64,000 nt of DNA from Streptomyces sp. NBC_00078 (GTDB taxonomy: Bacteria > Actinomycetota > Actinomycetes > Streptomycetales > Streptomycetaceae): assembly GCF_026343335.1 (NCBI RefSeq), contig NZ_JAPELX010000001.1:6758001-6822000 (forward strand), read 5' to 3'. The notes under the pieces were generated by a model, which had not been told where the DNA came from, made no database searches, and worked only from the letters and a program-made list of their open reading frames with translations. Below, piece after piece: positions 7,401 to 15,973 of this stretch. The position numbers and the translations under genes were made by a program. Position 1 is the stretch's first letter; the number at the start of each line of letters is the position of its first letter.

Positions 7401-9531
7401 GCTTGGCGCCGAGCGCCAGGGCCCAGGGGGCGTGCACCTGGGCGCCGAAGGGGGAGTGCACGACGACCCGCCAGTCGCCGAGCTCGTCACGGAAGCGCTC
7501 GACGACGATCGTGCGGTCGTCCGGGACGTGGCCGCAGGCCTCGCGCTGCTCGTCCAGGTACGACAGGACATTGTCCGCGGCCCAGGCGTCCAGGCCCGCC
7601 GCGAGGAGGCGCAGTCGGGCGTCCTCCTTGGAAAGCGAGCCCACCTCGCGCAGGAACTGGCCCACCGCGCGGCCCAGTTCGAGCGGCCGGCCCAGCTGGT
7701 CGCCCTTCCAGAAGGGGAGTCGGCCCGGCACGCCCGGCGCGGGGGACACCAGGACGCGGTCGCGGGTGATGTCCTCGATGCGCCAGGAACTGGTGCCGAG
7801 CGTGAAGACATCGCCCACCCGGGACTCGTAGACCATCTCCTCGTCCAGCTCGCCGACCCGGCCGCCGCCCTTCTTGGGATCGGCTCCGGCGAGGAAGACC
7901 CCGAAGAGGCCGCGGTCGGGGATGGTGCCCCCGGAGGTGACGGCGAGGCGCTGGGCACCGGGGCGGCCGGTGATCGTGCCGGCGACGCGGTCCCACACCA
8001 CGCGCGGGCGCAGCTCGGCGAACGCGTCGGACGGGTAGCGGCCCGCGAGCATGTCGAGGACCGCCGTGAACGCCGACTCGGGAAGCGAGGCGAAGGGGGC
8101 GGCGCGGCGGACCGTGGCGAGAAGGTCGTCGACCTGCCAGGTGTCCAGCGCCGTCATCGCCACGAGCTGCTGCGCCAGCACGTCCAGGGGGTTGGCGGGG
8201 ACCTTCAGGGACTCGATGGAACCGGTGCGCATGCGCTCGGTGACCACGGCCGCCTGGACGAGATCGCCGCGGTACTTCGGGAAGACGACGCCGGTGGAGA
8301 CCGCGCCCACCTGGTGTCCCGCGCGGCCGACGCGCTGCAGGCCGGAGGCGACGGAGGGCGGGGACTCGACCTGGACGACGAGGTCTACCGCGCCCATGTC
8401 GATGCCCAGTTCGAGGCTCGAGGTCGCGACCACGGCGGGCAGGCGGCCCGCCTTGAGGTCCTCCTCGACGAGGGCGCGCTGCTCCTTCGAGACCGAGCCG
8501 TGGTGGGCACGCGCGATGACGGGCGGCGCGCCCTGCGCCGCTCCGGAGCCGCCCATGAGTTCGGCCGGGGCGTGGTGCTCGTCCAGAGGTTCGCCGGTGG
8601 CCCGCTCGTACGCGATCTCGTTGAGCCTGTTGCACAGGCGCTCCGCGAGGCGGCGGGAGTTGGCGAACACGATCGTGGAGCGGTGGGCCTGGACGAGGTC
8701 GGTGATCCGCTCCTCGACGTGCGGCCAGATCGACGGGCGCTCCGCGCCTTCGGATCCCTCGGCGACCGGTGAGCCACCCAGCTCGCCCAGGTCCTCGACC
8801 GGGACGACGACCGAGAGGTCGAACTCCTTGCCTGACTTCGGCTGGACGATCTCCACCTTGCGGCGCGGCGAGAGATAGCGGGCGATCTCGTCGACCGGGC
8901 GGACCGTCGCGGAGAGGCCGATGCGGCGGGCCGGCTTCGGCAGGATCTCGTCCAGCCGCTCCAGGGAGAGCGCGAGATGGGCGCCGCGCTTGGTGCCCGC
9001 CACCGCGTGCACCTCGTCGAGGATCACCGTCTCGATGCCGGTCAGCGCGTCGCGCGTGGCCGACGTCAGCATCAGGAAAAGGGACTCCGGGGTGGTGATC
9101 AGAATGTCCGGAGGCCGGGTGGACAGGGCGCGGCGCTCGGCGGGCGGGGTGTCGCCGGAGCGGATGCCCACCTTCACCTCGGGCTCGGGCAGCCCCAGGC
9201 GCACGGATTCCTGGCGGATGCCGGTCAGCGGGCTGCGGAGGTTGCGCTCGACGTCGACCGCGAGGGCCTTGAGCGGTGACACGTACAGGACGCGGCAGCG
9301 CTTGCGGGGATCGGCCGGCGGGGGAGTCGAGGCCAGCTGGTCCAGGGCGGCGAGGAACGCGGCCAACGTCTTGCCCGAACCGGTGGGGGCGACCACCAGC
9401 ACGTCCGAACCCGCACCGATGGCCCGCCACGCGCCCGCCTGGGCCGCGGTGGGCGCGGAGAACGCCCCCGTGAACCAGCCGCGGGTCGCGGGGGAGAAGC
9501 CGTCGAGGGCTCGGTGTGCGGAGCTGACCAT
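4462..9531 (-). CDS. lhr: Large ATP-dependent helicase Lhr
   Basis: A ~1,689-aa SF2 DNA helicase of the full-length Lhr family, which in mycobacteria translocates 3'-5' on ssDNA and belongs to a DNA-damage-induced set. Walker A is APTGSGKT (residues 48-55) and the DEAH-type box is DEVH (172-175). GLSATVRP (motif III), the motif IV-VI region with RVGRAGHQ, and the long Lhr-specific C-terminal extension follow. The start is the ATG for MVSSAHRALD at 9531; the open frame runs further upstream without homology. Residues about 1400-1560 (DNA about 4850-5330) form a low-complexity insertion rich in His/Asp/Pro/Gly with HGHT-like repeats, inside the C-terminal part. That insertion looks lineage-specific. 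Confidence 0.93.
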   Translation of the reverse strand: MVSSAHRALDGFSPATRGWFTGAFSAPTAAQAGAWRAIGAGSDVLVVAPTGSGKTLAAFLAALDQLASTPPPADPRKRCRVLYVSPLKALAVDVERNLRSPLTGIRQESVRLGLPEPEVKVGIRSGDTPPAERRALSTRPPDILITTPESLFLMLTSATRDALTGIETVILDEVHAVAGTKRGAHLALSLERLDEILPKPARRIGLSATVRPVDEIARYLSPRRKVEIVQPKSGKEFDLSVVVPVEDLGELGGSPVAEGSEGAERPSIWPHVEERITDLVQAHRSTIVFANSRRLAERLCNRLNEIAYERATGEPLDEHHAPAELMGGSGAAQGAPPVIARAHHGSVSKEQRALVEEDLKAGRLPAVVATSSLELGIDMGAVDLVVQVESPPSVASGLQRVGRAGHQVGAVSTGVVFPKYRGDLVQAAVVTERMRTGSIESLKVPANPLDVLAQQLVAMTALDTWQVDDLLATVRRAAPFASLPESAFTAVLDMLAGRYPSDAFAELRPRVVWDRVAGTITGRPGAQRLAVTSGGTIPDRGLFGVFLAGADPKKGGGRVGELDEEMVYESRVGDVFTLGTSSWRIEDITRDRVLVSPAPGVPGRLPFWKGDQLGRPLELGRAVGQFLREVGSLSKEDARLRLLAAGLDAWAADNVLSYLDEQREACGHVPDDRTIVVERFRDELGDWRVVVHSPFGAQVHAPWALALGAKLSERYGMDAQVMHADDGIVLRLPDADLMGLDLLDQKPMKAGTEYDADQAPVGAADVVFDKGEVNQVVTDQVGGSALFASRFRECAARALLLPRRSPGKRTPLWQQRQRASQLLQVAGEFGSFPIVLEAVRECLQDVFDVPGLVELMGDLESRKVRLVEVTTPEPSPFARSLLFGYVAQFLYEGDSPLAERRAAALSLDSRLLAELLGQAELRELLDAEVLTELERELQWLTEDRRVKDAEGVADLLRLLGPLTDAELVERGAEPPWAQELARARRAIKVRVAGAGHWAAIEDAGRLRDALGTALPVGVPEAFTEPVKDPLGDLLARYARTHGPFTSTTAAARFGLGVAVTEGALQRLAANSRVVQGEFHPAGIGQEWCDAAVLRRLRRRSLAALRHELEPVAPAALAQFLPQWQHIGKGHGLRGIDGLVRAVEQLQGASVPASALEKLVLPSRVANYTPAMLDELTAAGEIVWAGAGALPGKDGWVSLYLADAAPLLLPPPHPLELTALHQSVLDALSGGYGLFFRQITDQVRATTHPDVTDPQLADTVWDLAWSGHLTNDTLTPMRSLLGSGRTAGSTAHRAKRSVPRGRYGSLTAAARPASRSGPPTVAGRWSLLPPREADPTVRAHAVARALLDRHGVVTRGAVSAEGIEGGFSATYRILSAFEESGQARRGYVVEGLGAAQFAMDGAVDRLRAVSNARDRGEALPQPSADGAPGGFPPAPFGSPHAFTAPGDHTPDADTPHGHTRHGHTPHAPDHPDDPDAFDWTAGFESADGNTPTGDAARRGGPGFELTGFTDDSGFPPAPSSRDEYTSPRDYAAPGAGGPRGGPGSAPGAYGSAFPGHRPSPESRAVVLAAADPANAYGAALPWPEPPTGAGHKPGRKAGSLVVLVDGELTLYMERGGKTLLAWPTDPDSAAADDARLQAAAQALSTAARAGSLGTVTVERVNGVSALTSPIGALLEGAGFIATPRGLRLRA

Positions 9532-9648
9532 GCGTCCATCCTGCACCCGACCACTGACAACTGCTCTGACCTGGGCAGACGGCGGATCGAGCCGATCTGG
9601 GGCACGGCCGCCCGCCGTGCGGGCCGTGAACCGCCCGCGGCGAGGGCA

Positions 9649-9873
9649 GGCGCTCTGGAGAGGCCGCTGGTCAGGCGTCTGGCCGCGCTGCTGCCGGTGG
9701 CCCTGCTGGCCGCGCTCACGGCCCGGCAGACCTTCGCGGACGGGCACGCCCTGGTGCTCGACGCGAGGGCCGCGTGGCTTGGCGCGGCGGCTCTGGCGAT
9801 GGTCCTGCGCGCTCCGTTCCTGCTCGTCGTGGCGGCGGCCGTGGAGGTGAGCGCCGGGGTGCGGGCCATGGGG
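9649..9873 (+). pseudogene. azlD: Remnant of an AzlD-type branched-chain amino acid exporter subunit
   Basis: One plus-strand frame carries about 75 residues resembling the C-terminal three quarters of AzlD (LVRRLAALLPVALLAALTA, then LDARAAWLGAAALAMVLRAPF). The usual N-terminal first membrane segment is missing: upstream sequence in this frame is Arg-rich, runs into the lhr start region, and no other frame restores it. No azlC partner is present. The gene was probably deleted on its 5' side, leaving a fragment between lhr and the minus-strand gene at 9893. The family assignment is from memory of AzlD sequences, so the degree of decay is inferred. Confidence 0.5.
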
Positions 9874-9892
9874 GGGTTGACGGCCTTTGTGG

Positions 9893-10837
9893 TCAGCCGA
9901 CGGGGCGTCCGTGAGCCCTCAGGGTGCGCAGCGCCTCGATGGTCACCATGGGGCGTGCTTCCAGAGCTGTGCCCGGCGCCCACTGGCGCCAGTTGACCGG
10001 CCAGCCGCCGTCCGACTCCTGCGCGTCCGCGAGGAAGTCGAGGGAGCGTGCCATCTCGGCATCCGTGAACCACGCGCGCGCGAGGGAGCCGGGAGTTTTC
10101 GCGTAGTCGTGTGGAAAGCGGCGCTCGCCCGGGGCGTAGCCGGGCGCGACCGGATAGGCGGCGAGGTCGTCCGGGTCCAGCACCGCGAGGCGGTGGTCGC
10201 GCACCAGGCGGCCGAGGCGGTCGGCGGCCGCCTCCGCGCGCGGGCGGTCGGGAGTGGAGTCCAGGAAGGCCACGGCGGCCTCGATCTCGTAGGGGTGGGA
10301 CTTCTCCAGCGACTCGACCGTCTGCCAGCAGAAGTCCGTGGCCCTGAACAGCCAGGCGTGCCACACCTCGTTGCGGTGCAGCAGGCCCACCACCGGCCCC
10401 GTGGCGAGGAGTTCGCTCGGCGGATCGTCCACGATCGGGATGAACGGAGCCGCCGGATAGCCGCGCTGGCCGGGGTGGATCGCCGGCAGGGCGCCGTCCG
10501 CCGTGGAGACGGACGTCAGATAGCGGCACACGCGCTCCACACGCTGTCCGCCGCAGCGCCCGATGGAGTCCAGGACACGCAGCGCGTGCGCGGTGTGCAG
10601 CGGCTGGCTGACCGGGCCGCGCAGATCGGGCTCCAGCGCGTGGCCGTAGCCGCCGTCCTCGTTGCGGTAGGCGTCGAGTGCCGTTTCCACCGGGTCGGCG
10701 CCCCCGTTCAGGAAGTGGTGGGCGAAGAGGCGCTGTTCCAGCACGCGCGCGGTGAGCCAGACGAAGTGCTCGGCCCGGAAGAGCGGCGAGCGTGCCGGGG
10801 GCGTGGCAGGGACTGGGGAAGCTCCTGTTTCGGACAT
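9893..10837 (-). CDS. Conserved protein with prenyltransferase/squalene-oxidase-like (alpha/alpha)6 repeats
   Basis: A 314-aa soluble protein with repeat elements seen in terpenoid cyclase/prenyltransferase toroids, for example NEDGGYGHALEPDL near residue 60 and SDGGWPVNWRQWAPG near residue 285 (QxxxGxW-like motifs). The DxDD or DDxxD motifs expected of an active cyclase or prenyltransferase are not evident, so catalysis is uncertain. The ATG at 10837 has no strong competing start. It stands between the azlD remnant and the divergent DUF3046 gene. No specific function can be given. Confidence 0.72.
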   Translation of the reverse strand: MSETGASPVPATPPARSPLFRAEHFVWLTARVLEQRLFAHHFLNGGADPVETALDAYRNEDGGYGHALEPDLRGPVSQPLHTAHALRVLDSIGRCGGQRVERVCRYLTSVSTADGALPAIHPGQRGYPAAPFIPIVDDPPSELLATGPVVGLLHRNEVWHAWLFRATDFCWQTVESLEKSHPYEIEAAVAFLDSTPDRPRAEAAADRLGRLVRDHRLAVLDPDDLAAYPVAPGYAPGERRFPHDYAKTPGSLARAWFTDAEMARSLDFLADAQESDGGWPVNWRQWAPGTALEARPMVTIEALRTLRAHGRPVG

Positions 10838-10917
10838 GCGTCAGACCGTAGGGCGGAAAGCGGTCTCGGCAAGCGGTCCCGGCTCAGGCCCACCCCCAGG
10901 GGCGGGATACTGGAGTC

Positions 10918-11112
10918 ATGCGGTTGACGGTCTTCTGGCAGCGGATGGCGGAGCACTTCGGTCCGGGATACGCAGACACCTTCGCGCGCGACCACGTGAT
11001 GGCGGAGCTCGGCGGTCGAACGGTGCATGGGGCGCTGGACTCCGGGTGGGACGCGAAGGACGTGTGGCGCGTTGTCTGCACGGTCATGGACGTCCCGAGT
11101 GAGAAGCGCTGA
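10918..11112 (+). CDS. DUF3046 family small protein
   Basis: A 64-aa protein (begins MRLTVFWQRMAEHFG) that fits the actinobacterial DUF3046 family: short, no membrane segment, with the conserved FGPGYADTFARDHV region and a Trp-containing C-terminal half. DUF3046 genes commonly sit close upstream of recA-recX in actinobacteria, as here (2.6 kb away). The function is unknown. Confidence 0.85.
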   Translation: MRLTVFWQRMAEHFGPGYADTFARDHVMAELGGRTVHGALDSGWDAKDVWRVVCTVMDVPSEKR

Positions 11113-11172
11113 TCGGGCACGAAGATCGCTGGACGGTAGTTGATTGTCAGACGAGTGGGTGAGACTTGGTCC

Positions 11173-12522
11173 GTGGCATCCACTGACGAGTCCGGGCAGA
11201 CGGCCCAGCACGCATCTCCGTTCGGCACGACGCCGCCCGGCCTGCCCCCGGCCGACGCCGGTCCTGGCGGGCGCATGCCGCGCTGGCTGCCGCGTGCCGC
11301 GGTGCTCGTGCTCGCCCTCTACGCCGCTCTCCAGCTGGGCACTTGGGCCTTCCACCAGCTCACCGGCCTGCTGATCAACATCCTCATCGCGTTCTTCCTG
11401 GCCCTCGCCATCGAGCCCGCGGTGAGTTGGATGGCCTCGCGCGGCCTGCGCAGGGGGCTGGCCACCGGCCTTGTCTTCCTCGCCGTGATGATCATGGCGG
11501 CGGGCTTCGTCACACTCCTCGGCTCCATGCTCGCGGGCCAGATCATCAAGATCGTCGAGGATTTCCCGGCCTACCTCGACTCCGTCATCCACTGGATCAA
11601 CATTCACTTCCACACCGATCTGAAGCGGGTGGACGTCCAGGAGGGCCTGCTCCGCTCCGACTGGCTGCGCAACTACGTGCAGCACAGTGCCACCGGGGTT
11701 CTGGACGTGTCCGCCCAGGTACTCGGCGGCCTCTTCCAGCTGCTGACGATCGCACTGTTCTCGTTCTACTTCGCGGCCGACGGCCCCCGGCTGCGTCGCG
11801 CGATCTGCTCCGTACTGCCGCCCACACGGCAGGCCGAGGTGCTGCGCGCGTGGGAGATCGCCGTCAACAAGACCGGCGGCTACATATACTCGCGCGGCCT
11901 GATGGCGCTCATCTCCGGTGTGGCGCACTACATCCTGCTGCAGATCCTGGGCGTGCCCTATGCGCCCGTGCTCGGTGTCTGGGTGGGCCTGGTCTCCCAG
12001 TTCATCCCGACCATCGGCACGTATCTCGCGGGCGCCCTGCCCATGCTGATCGCCTTCACCGTCGATCCCTGGTACGCACTGTGGGTGCTGATCTTCGTCG
12101 TGGTCTACCAGCAGTTCGAGAACTACATGCTGCAGCCCAAGCTGACCGCGAAGACCGTCGACATCCACCCCGCCGTCGCCTTCGGTTCGGTCATCGCGGG
12201 CACGGCACTCCTCGGCGCAGTCGGCGCGCTGATCGCCATCCCGGCGGTCGCCACACTGCAGGCGTTCCTGGGGGCGTACGTGAAGCGGTACGCGGTCACG
12301 GACGACCCGCGTGTCCACGGGCACCGCAGAGGGGGATCGGGGCGCGGCCTGTTCACGCGCGCGGGACAGCTGTGGGCCCGGCGGCCGGGGGCCGACGGGA
12401 CCGGAGAGGGCGGACAGGGCGGACAGGGCGGACAAACCGAGCTGGCGGAGTCCGGCGCGGGCTCCTCCGCAGGGACGCCGGAGTCCGGCGGGGCCTCCTC
12501 TCGAGAGCCGGCGGAGTCGTAG
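11173..12522 (+). CDS. AI-2E family transporter (UPF0118/PerM-like permease)
   Basis: About 449 aa with roughly eight membrane helices in the AI-2E transporter pattern: two N-terminal helices (VLVLALYAALQLG, LINILIAFFLALAIEP), a soluble middle part, then a helical C-terminal half with the conserved FIPTIGTYLAGALPM and YQQFENYMLQP segments. Members have been linked to autoinducer export or Na+/H+ exchange, but the substrate here is unknown. I prefer the GTG at 11173; a TTG at 11140 in the same frame is possible. The C-terminus is hydrophilic and contains three GGQ repeats (DNA about 12413-12433), probably disordered. Confidence 0.85.
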   Translation: MASTDESGQTAQHASPFGTTPPGLPPADAGPGGRMPRWLPRAAVLVLALYAALQLGTWAFHQLTGLLINILIAFFLALAIEPAVSWMASRGLRRGLATGLVFLAVMIMAAGFVTLLGSMLAGQIIKIVEDFPAYLDSVIHWINIHFHTDLKRVDVQEGLLRSDWLRNYVQHSATGVLDVSAQVLGGLFQLLTIALFSFYFAADGPRLRRAICSVLPPTRQAEVLRAWEIAVNKTGGYIYSRGLMALISGVAHYILLQILGVPYAPVLGVWVGLVSQFIPTIGTYLAGALPMLIAFTVDPWYALWVLIFVVVYQQFENYMLQPKLTAKTVDIHPAVAFGSVIAGTALLGAVGALIAIPAVATLQAFLGAYVKRYAVTDDPRVHGHRRGGSGRGLFTRAGQLWARRPGADGTGEGGQGGQGGQTELAESGAGSSAGTPESGGASSREPAES

Positions 12523-12571
12523 AGGGCCGGCGTGGGCCCGAGGCGCGGTCGGACGGGCAGGCACAAGCGGC

Positions 12572-13363
12572 TCAGTACGTGAGGACGGCCCACACCCCGG
12601 CGCCGATGACGGCGACGACGTAGCAGCCGGTCGCCGTGGCCACGATGCGCCGCCGGATCTGCTCGCTCCAGGAGGTGCGGGACAGCAGCCAGGCCAGCGC
12701 CGGCAGGACCAGGACCGCATGCAGGCTGACCCCGTGCAGCGGCTTGAGCGGCGCCGTCGAGTGGTACGCCGCCTCCTGGTGCCCGGTACGGGTGAGTCCC
12801 ACACCGCGCGCGATCATCGCGGCGCCCGTAGCGAGCGCGACGAGCAGGATCGCGAAGCCGGAACGAACCGCCGCTGCCATCCCCGCGGGGCCCGAGGGCC
12901 GGTGCCGGAACGAGGCGAGGGCGAACACGGTGAGCAGCACCACGAGGACGCCGCCGCCCACCGCGAGCATCATGGACACCGCGGTGTCGAACGGCGTCTC
13001 CATGTCCAGGTGCGAGGGCACCCGGCGCCAGGCCTGAAGGGTGATACCGCCGACTTCCACGACGCAGTCGGCGGCGAAGACGGTGAGCAGTAGGGCGCGC
13101 AGCCGTGGAGCGACGCGCAGATACGAAGTGACCCAGGTGACCGCGATCAGGGTCGCACCGAAGGACAGCCCGAAGGTCACGGGCTTGCGCCAGGAGACGG
13201 GCCCGTCCCACGGGCCGCCGTCGACGGCGAACACCGCCAGGTGCACGAGGCCGGAGATGACCAGGACGAGGCCGACGGCGTGGCAGAGGCGTTCCGCCGG
13301 TCGCAGTCCGGCCCGCCACGTCGTCGGGGCCGACGGCCGCGCAGGCACCGCTTCCGCTGTCAT
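12572..13363 (-). CDS. Seven-helix integral membrane protein of unknown function
   Basis: A 263-aa protein with about seven hydrophobic segments (for example AVGLVLVISGLVHLAVFAV, LLLTVFAADCVVEVGG, CYVVAVIGAGVWAVLTY at the end) and a short charged N-terminus. A histidine-containing loop, PLKPLHGVSLHAVLVLP, precedes helix 6. I do not recognise a characterised family. It is convergent with the upstream AI-2E gene and divergent from recA, and the 384-bp gap before recA belongs mostly to the recA control region. Confidence 0.75.
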   Translation of the reverse strand: MTAEAVPARPSAPTTWRAGLRPAERLCHAVGLVLVISGLVHLAVFAVDGGPWDGPVSWRKPVTFGLSFGATLIAVTWVTSYLRVAPRLRALLLTVFAADCVVEVGGITLQAWRRVPSHLDMETPFDTAVSMMLAVGGGVLVVLLTVFALASFRHRPSGPAGMAAAVRSGFAILLVALATGAAMIARGVGLTRTGHQEAAYHSTAPLKPLHGVSLHAVLVLPALAWLLSRTSWSEQIRRRIVATATGCYVVAVIGAGVWAVLTY

Positions 13364-13557
13364 CGGACCTGCGCTCCTGTCCGCCGGGTGCTCTTCTCGG
13401 TCTCCGTCTGCATGCCTTCAGACTCGCGTCGCCGCGCGGTCAGGTCATCGTCCGGCAGAAGACACCCGTCATACGCCAGGAGAAGTACCCCGACCTCGCC
13501 TGGGGCCGGGGCCCCAACTCGGCGCGGCCACAGTCTCGGAGGTGTCGCGTGGTGCGC

Positions 13558-13590
13558 TTGACACAAAAATCGAACATCCATTCTTATGGA
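13558..13590 (+). promoter_or_regulatory. recA promoter with LexA (SOS) box
   Basis: A TTGACA hexamer at 13558-13563 is followed by CGAACATCCATTCT (core GAAC-N4-ATTC at 13572-13583), which matches the SOS operator type of Streptomyces recA (GAAC-N4-GTTC class). A -10-like ATTCTT/TATGGA region lies at about 13580-13590. LexA bound here would cover the promoter. The transcript would carry a ~150-nt leader before the recA ATG. The remaining intergenic sequence back to 13364 shows a GC-rich hairpin (GGGGCCGGGGCCCC, 13502-13515) and no gene. Confidence 0.75.
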
Positions 13591-13747
13591 AGTTCCGGCG
13601 AGGCTCTCTGCGGGCAATTCGACATGGTTTTGACGGAGAAGTGCCCGAGTTATCCACAGGCTGGACGGGCGTCGGGGCGCATTGTCAGTGGCAGGCGTTA
13701 GCGTCTTTGACGTGAAGCGATCGACTCAAGCAAACCGGGTGGAACCC

Positions 13748-14875
13748 ATGGCAGGAACCGACCGCGAGAAGGCGCTCGACGCCGCGCTCGCACAGATTGA
13801 ACGGCAATTCGGCAAGGGCGCGGTCATGCGCATGGGCGAGCGGCCGAACGAACCCATCGAGGTCATCCCCACCGGGTCGACCGCACTCGACGTCGCGCTC
13901 GGCGTCGGTGGCATCCCGCGCGGCCGTGTGGTGGAGGTGTACGGACCGGAGTCCTCCGGTAAGACGACCCTGACCCTGCACGCGGTGGCGAACGCGCAGA
14001 AGGCCGGCGGCCAGGTCGCCTTCATCGACGCGGAGCACGCCCTCGACCCCGAGTACGCGAAGAAGCTCGGCGTCGACATCGACAACCTGATCCTGTCCCA
14101 GCCGGACAACGGCGAGCAGGCCCTGGAAATCGTGGACATGCTGGTCCGCTCCGGCGCCCTCGACCTGATCGTCATCGACTCCGTCGCCGCGCTCGTCCCG
14201 CGTGCGGAGATCGAGGGCGAGATGGGCGACAGCCATGTCGGTCTGCAGGCCCGTCTGATGAGCCAGGCGCTCCGGAAGATCACCAGCGCGCTCAACCAGT
14301 CCAAGACGACCGCGATCTTCATCAACCAGCTCCGCGAGAAGATCGGCGTGATGTTCGGCTCCCCGGAGACCACGACCGGTGGCCGGGCGCTGAAGTTCTA
14401 CGCCTCGGTGCGCCTCGACATCCGCCGCATCGAGACCCTGAAGGACGGCACGGACGCGGTGGGCAACCGCACCCGCGTCAAGGTCGTCAAGAACAAGGTC
14501 GCGCCGCCCTTCAAGCAGGCCGAGTTCGACATCCTCTACGGGCATGGCATCAGCCGCGAGGGCGGTCTGATCGACATGGGCGTGGAGAACGGCTTCGTCC
14601 GCAAGGCCGGCGCCTGGTACACGTACGAGGGCGACCAGCTCGGCCAGGGCAAGGAGAACGCGCGCAACTTCCTGAAGGACAACCCCGACCTGGCCAACGA
14701 GATCGAGAAGAAGATCAAGGAGAAGCTGGGCGTCGGCGTGCGGCCCGAACAGCCCACCGCCGAACCGGGGGCGGACGCCGCCGCCGTCTCCGCCACCGCG
14801 GACGACGCCGCGAAGACGGTGCCCGCACCGGCGGCCAAGGCCGCCAAGACCAAGGCACCGGCTGCAAAGAGCTGA
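13748..14875 (+). CDS. recA: Recombinase RecA
   Basis: 375 aa. RecA forms filaments on ssDNA, promotes strand exchange and stimulates LexA self-cleavage. Walker A is GPESSGKT (66-73); the LIVIDSVAALVPRAEIEGEM and INQLREKIGVMFG segments are the usual Walker B and L2 regions. The ATG at 13748 (MAGTDREKAL, after GGTGGA) is the true start; the frame is open upstream to 13682 without homology. The C-terminal ~45 residues are an Ala/Lys/Pro-rich streptomycete tail. recX follows after one base, so the two are co-transcribed and under the SOS promoter upstream. Confidence 0.98.
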   Translation: MAGTDREKALDAALAQIERQFGKGAVMRMGERPNEPIEVIPTGSTALDVALGVGGIPRGRVVEVYGPESSGKTTLTLHAVANAQKAGGQVAFIDAEHALDPEYAKKLGVDIDNLILSQPDNGEQALEIVDMLVRSGALDLIVIDSVAALVPRAEIEGEMGDSHVGLQARLMSQALRKITSALNQSKTTAIFINQLREKIGVMFGSPETTTGGRALKFYASVRLDIRRIETLKDGTDAVGNRTRVKVVKNKVAPPFKQAEFDILYGHGISREGGLIDMGVENGFVRKAGAWYTYEGDQLGQGKENARNFLKDNPDLANEIEKKIKEKLGVGVRPEQPTAEPGADAAAVSATADDAAKTVPAPAAKAAKTKAPAAKS

Positions 14876-14876
14876 C

Positions 14877-15794
14877 GTGACACGGCGAACCGACTGGGCC
14901 GAGTACGTCCACTTGGATGCTCCGCGTGAGCGAAGGCGGGGAGGCGACGGGGATTACGACGGGCCGGGCGACGAGGCGTACTCGTACGACCCGGCGCACG
15001 GCACGGACGGGGGCCGGGGCCGCATCGAGTCGTACAGCTCCGACGCGTCGTACTCCGACGCGTCGCACGACGATGAACAGAGCGGCGGGGAGCGGCCGGA
15101 CGACGACCGCTCTGCGTTCGGCTCCGACGCATACGGCGGCGGCTCGCGCCGTCGCGGCAGTGGGTCCCACGGCGGTGCGGGGGCCCGTGGTGCGGGCGGT
15201 TCCCGAGGGCGTCGGCAGCGACGTCGCGGCGAGTCGTCCGGTGAGGACGGGGGCTCCTCCTCCTCGTCGAGGGCCGAGCAGGAGGAGTCCTCAGGGGACC
15301 CGGTCGAGCGGGCACGGGCGATCTGTCTGCGCCTGCTCACCGGGACCCCGCGGACGCGCAAGCAGCTCGCCGACGCCCTGCGCAAGCGCGAGATTCCCGA
15401 CGACGTGGCGGACGAGGTGCTGTCGCGGTTCGAGGAGGTCGGGCTGATCAACGACAGCGCGTTCGCGGACGCCTGGGTGGAGTCCCGCCACCACGGCCGA
15501 GGACTGGCCCGGCGGGCGCTGGCCCAGGAGCTGCGCACCAAGGGCGTCGACTCCACACTGATCGACGCGGCCGTCTCGCAGCTCGACTCCGAGCAGGAAG
15601 AGACGACCGCGCGCGAACTAGTCGCGCGCAAGCTGCGTTCCACGCGCGGCCTCGACCGCGACAAGCGGCTGCGCCGCCTTGCGGGCATGCTCGCCCGCAA
15701 GGGCTACCCCGAGGGCATGGCCCTGCGGGTGGTCCGGCAGGCGCTGGAGGAAGAGGGCGAGGACACGGAGTTCCTGGGGGACGAGGGGTTCTGA
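14877..15794 (+). CDS. recX: Regulatory protein RecX
   Basis: 305 aa. The last ~165 residues form the RecX three-helix repeats (ARAICLRLLTGTPRTRKQLA, VGLINDSAFADAWVESR, RKLRSTRGLDRDKRLRRLA), which bind RecA filaments and inhibit strand exchange. The first ~140 residues are a disordered Ser/Gly/Asp/Arg-rich extension, about doubling the usual length. The GTG start lies one base after the recA stop, giving tight coupling. Confidence 0.95.
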   Translation: MTRRTDWAEYVHLDAPRERRRGGDGDYDGPGDEAYSYDPAHGTDGGRGRIESYSSDASYSDASHDDEQSGGERPDDDRSAFGSDAYGGGSRRRGSGSHGGAGARGAGGSRGRRQRRRGESSGEDGGSSSSSRAEQEESSGDPVERARAICLRLLTGTPRTRKQLADALRKREIPDDVADEVLSRFEEVGLINDSAFADAWVESRHHGRGLARRALAQELRTKGVDSTLIDAAVSQLDSEQEETTARELVARKLRSTRGLDRDKRLRRLAGMLARKGYPEGMALRVVRQALEEEGEDTEFLGDEGF

Positions 15795-15973
15795 AGACGA
15801 GGGTTCTGAGCGGGCCAGGGGCTGTCAAGACGGTGACCACACGAATGCGTGCCGTGCCGTACTCAGTGAAGCGCGACCATCAGGGGCCCGGCGCTGCCGC
15901 CCTGGTCCGCCACCAAGCCATGGTGGACGCCACTGAGCACCGGCGTCCACGACGAACGACCGCGACGAACCGC

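Noticed and set aside
5125..8772. 1,215-aa open frame on the plus strand
   Set aside because: It lies wholly antisense to lhr. Its composition (Gly/Arg/Glu/Val-rich, no domain) is the usual shadow of a GC-rich coding strand.
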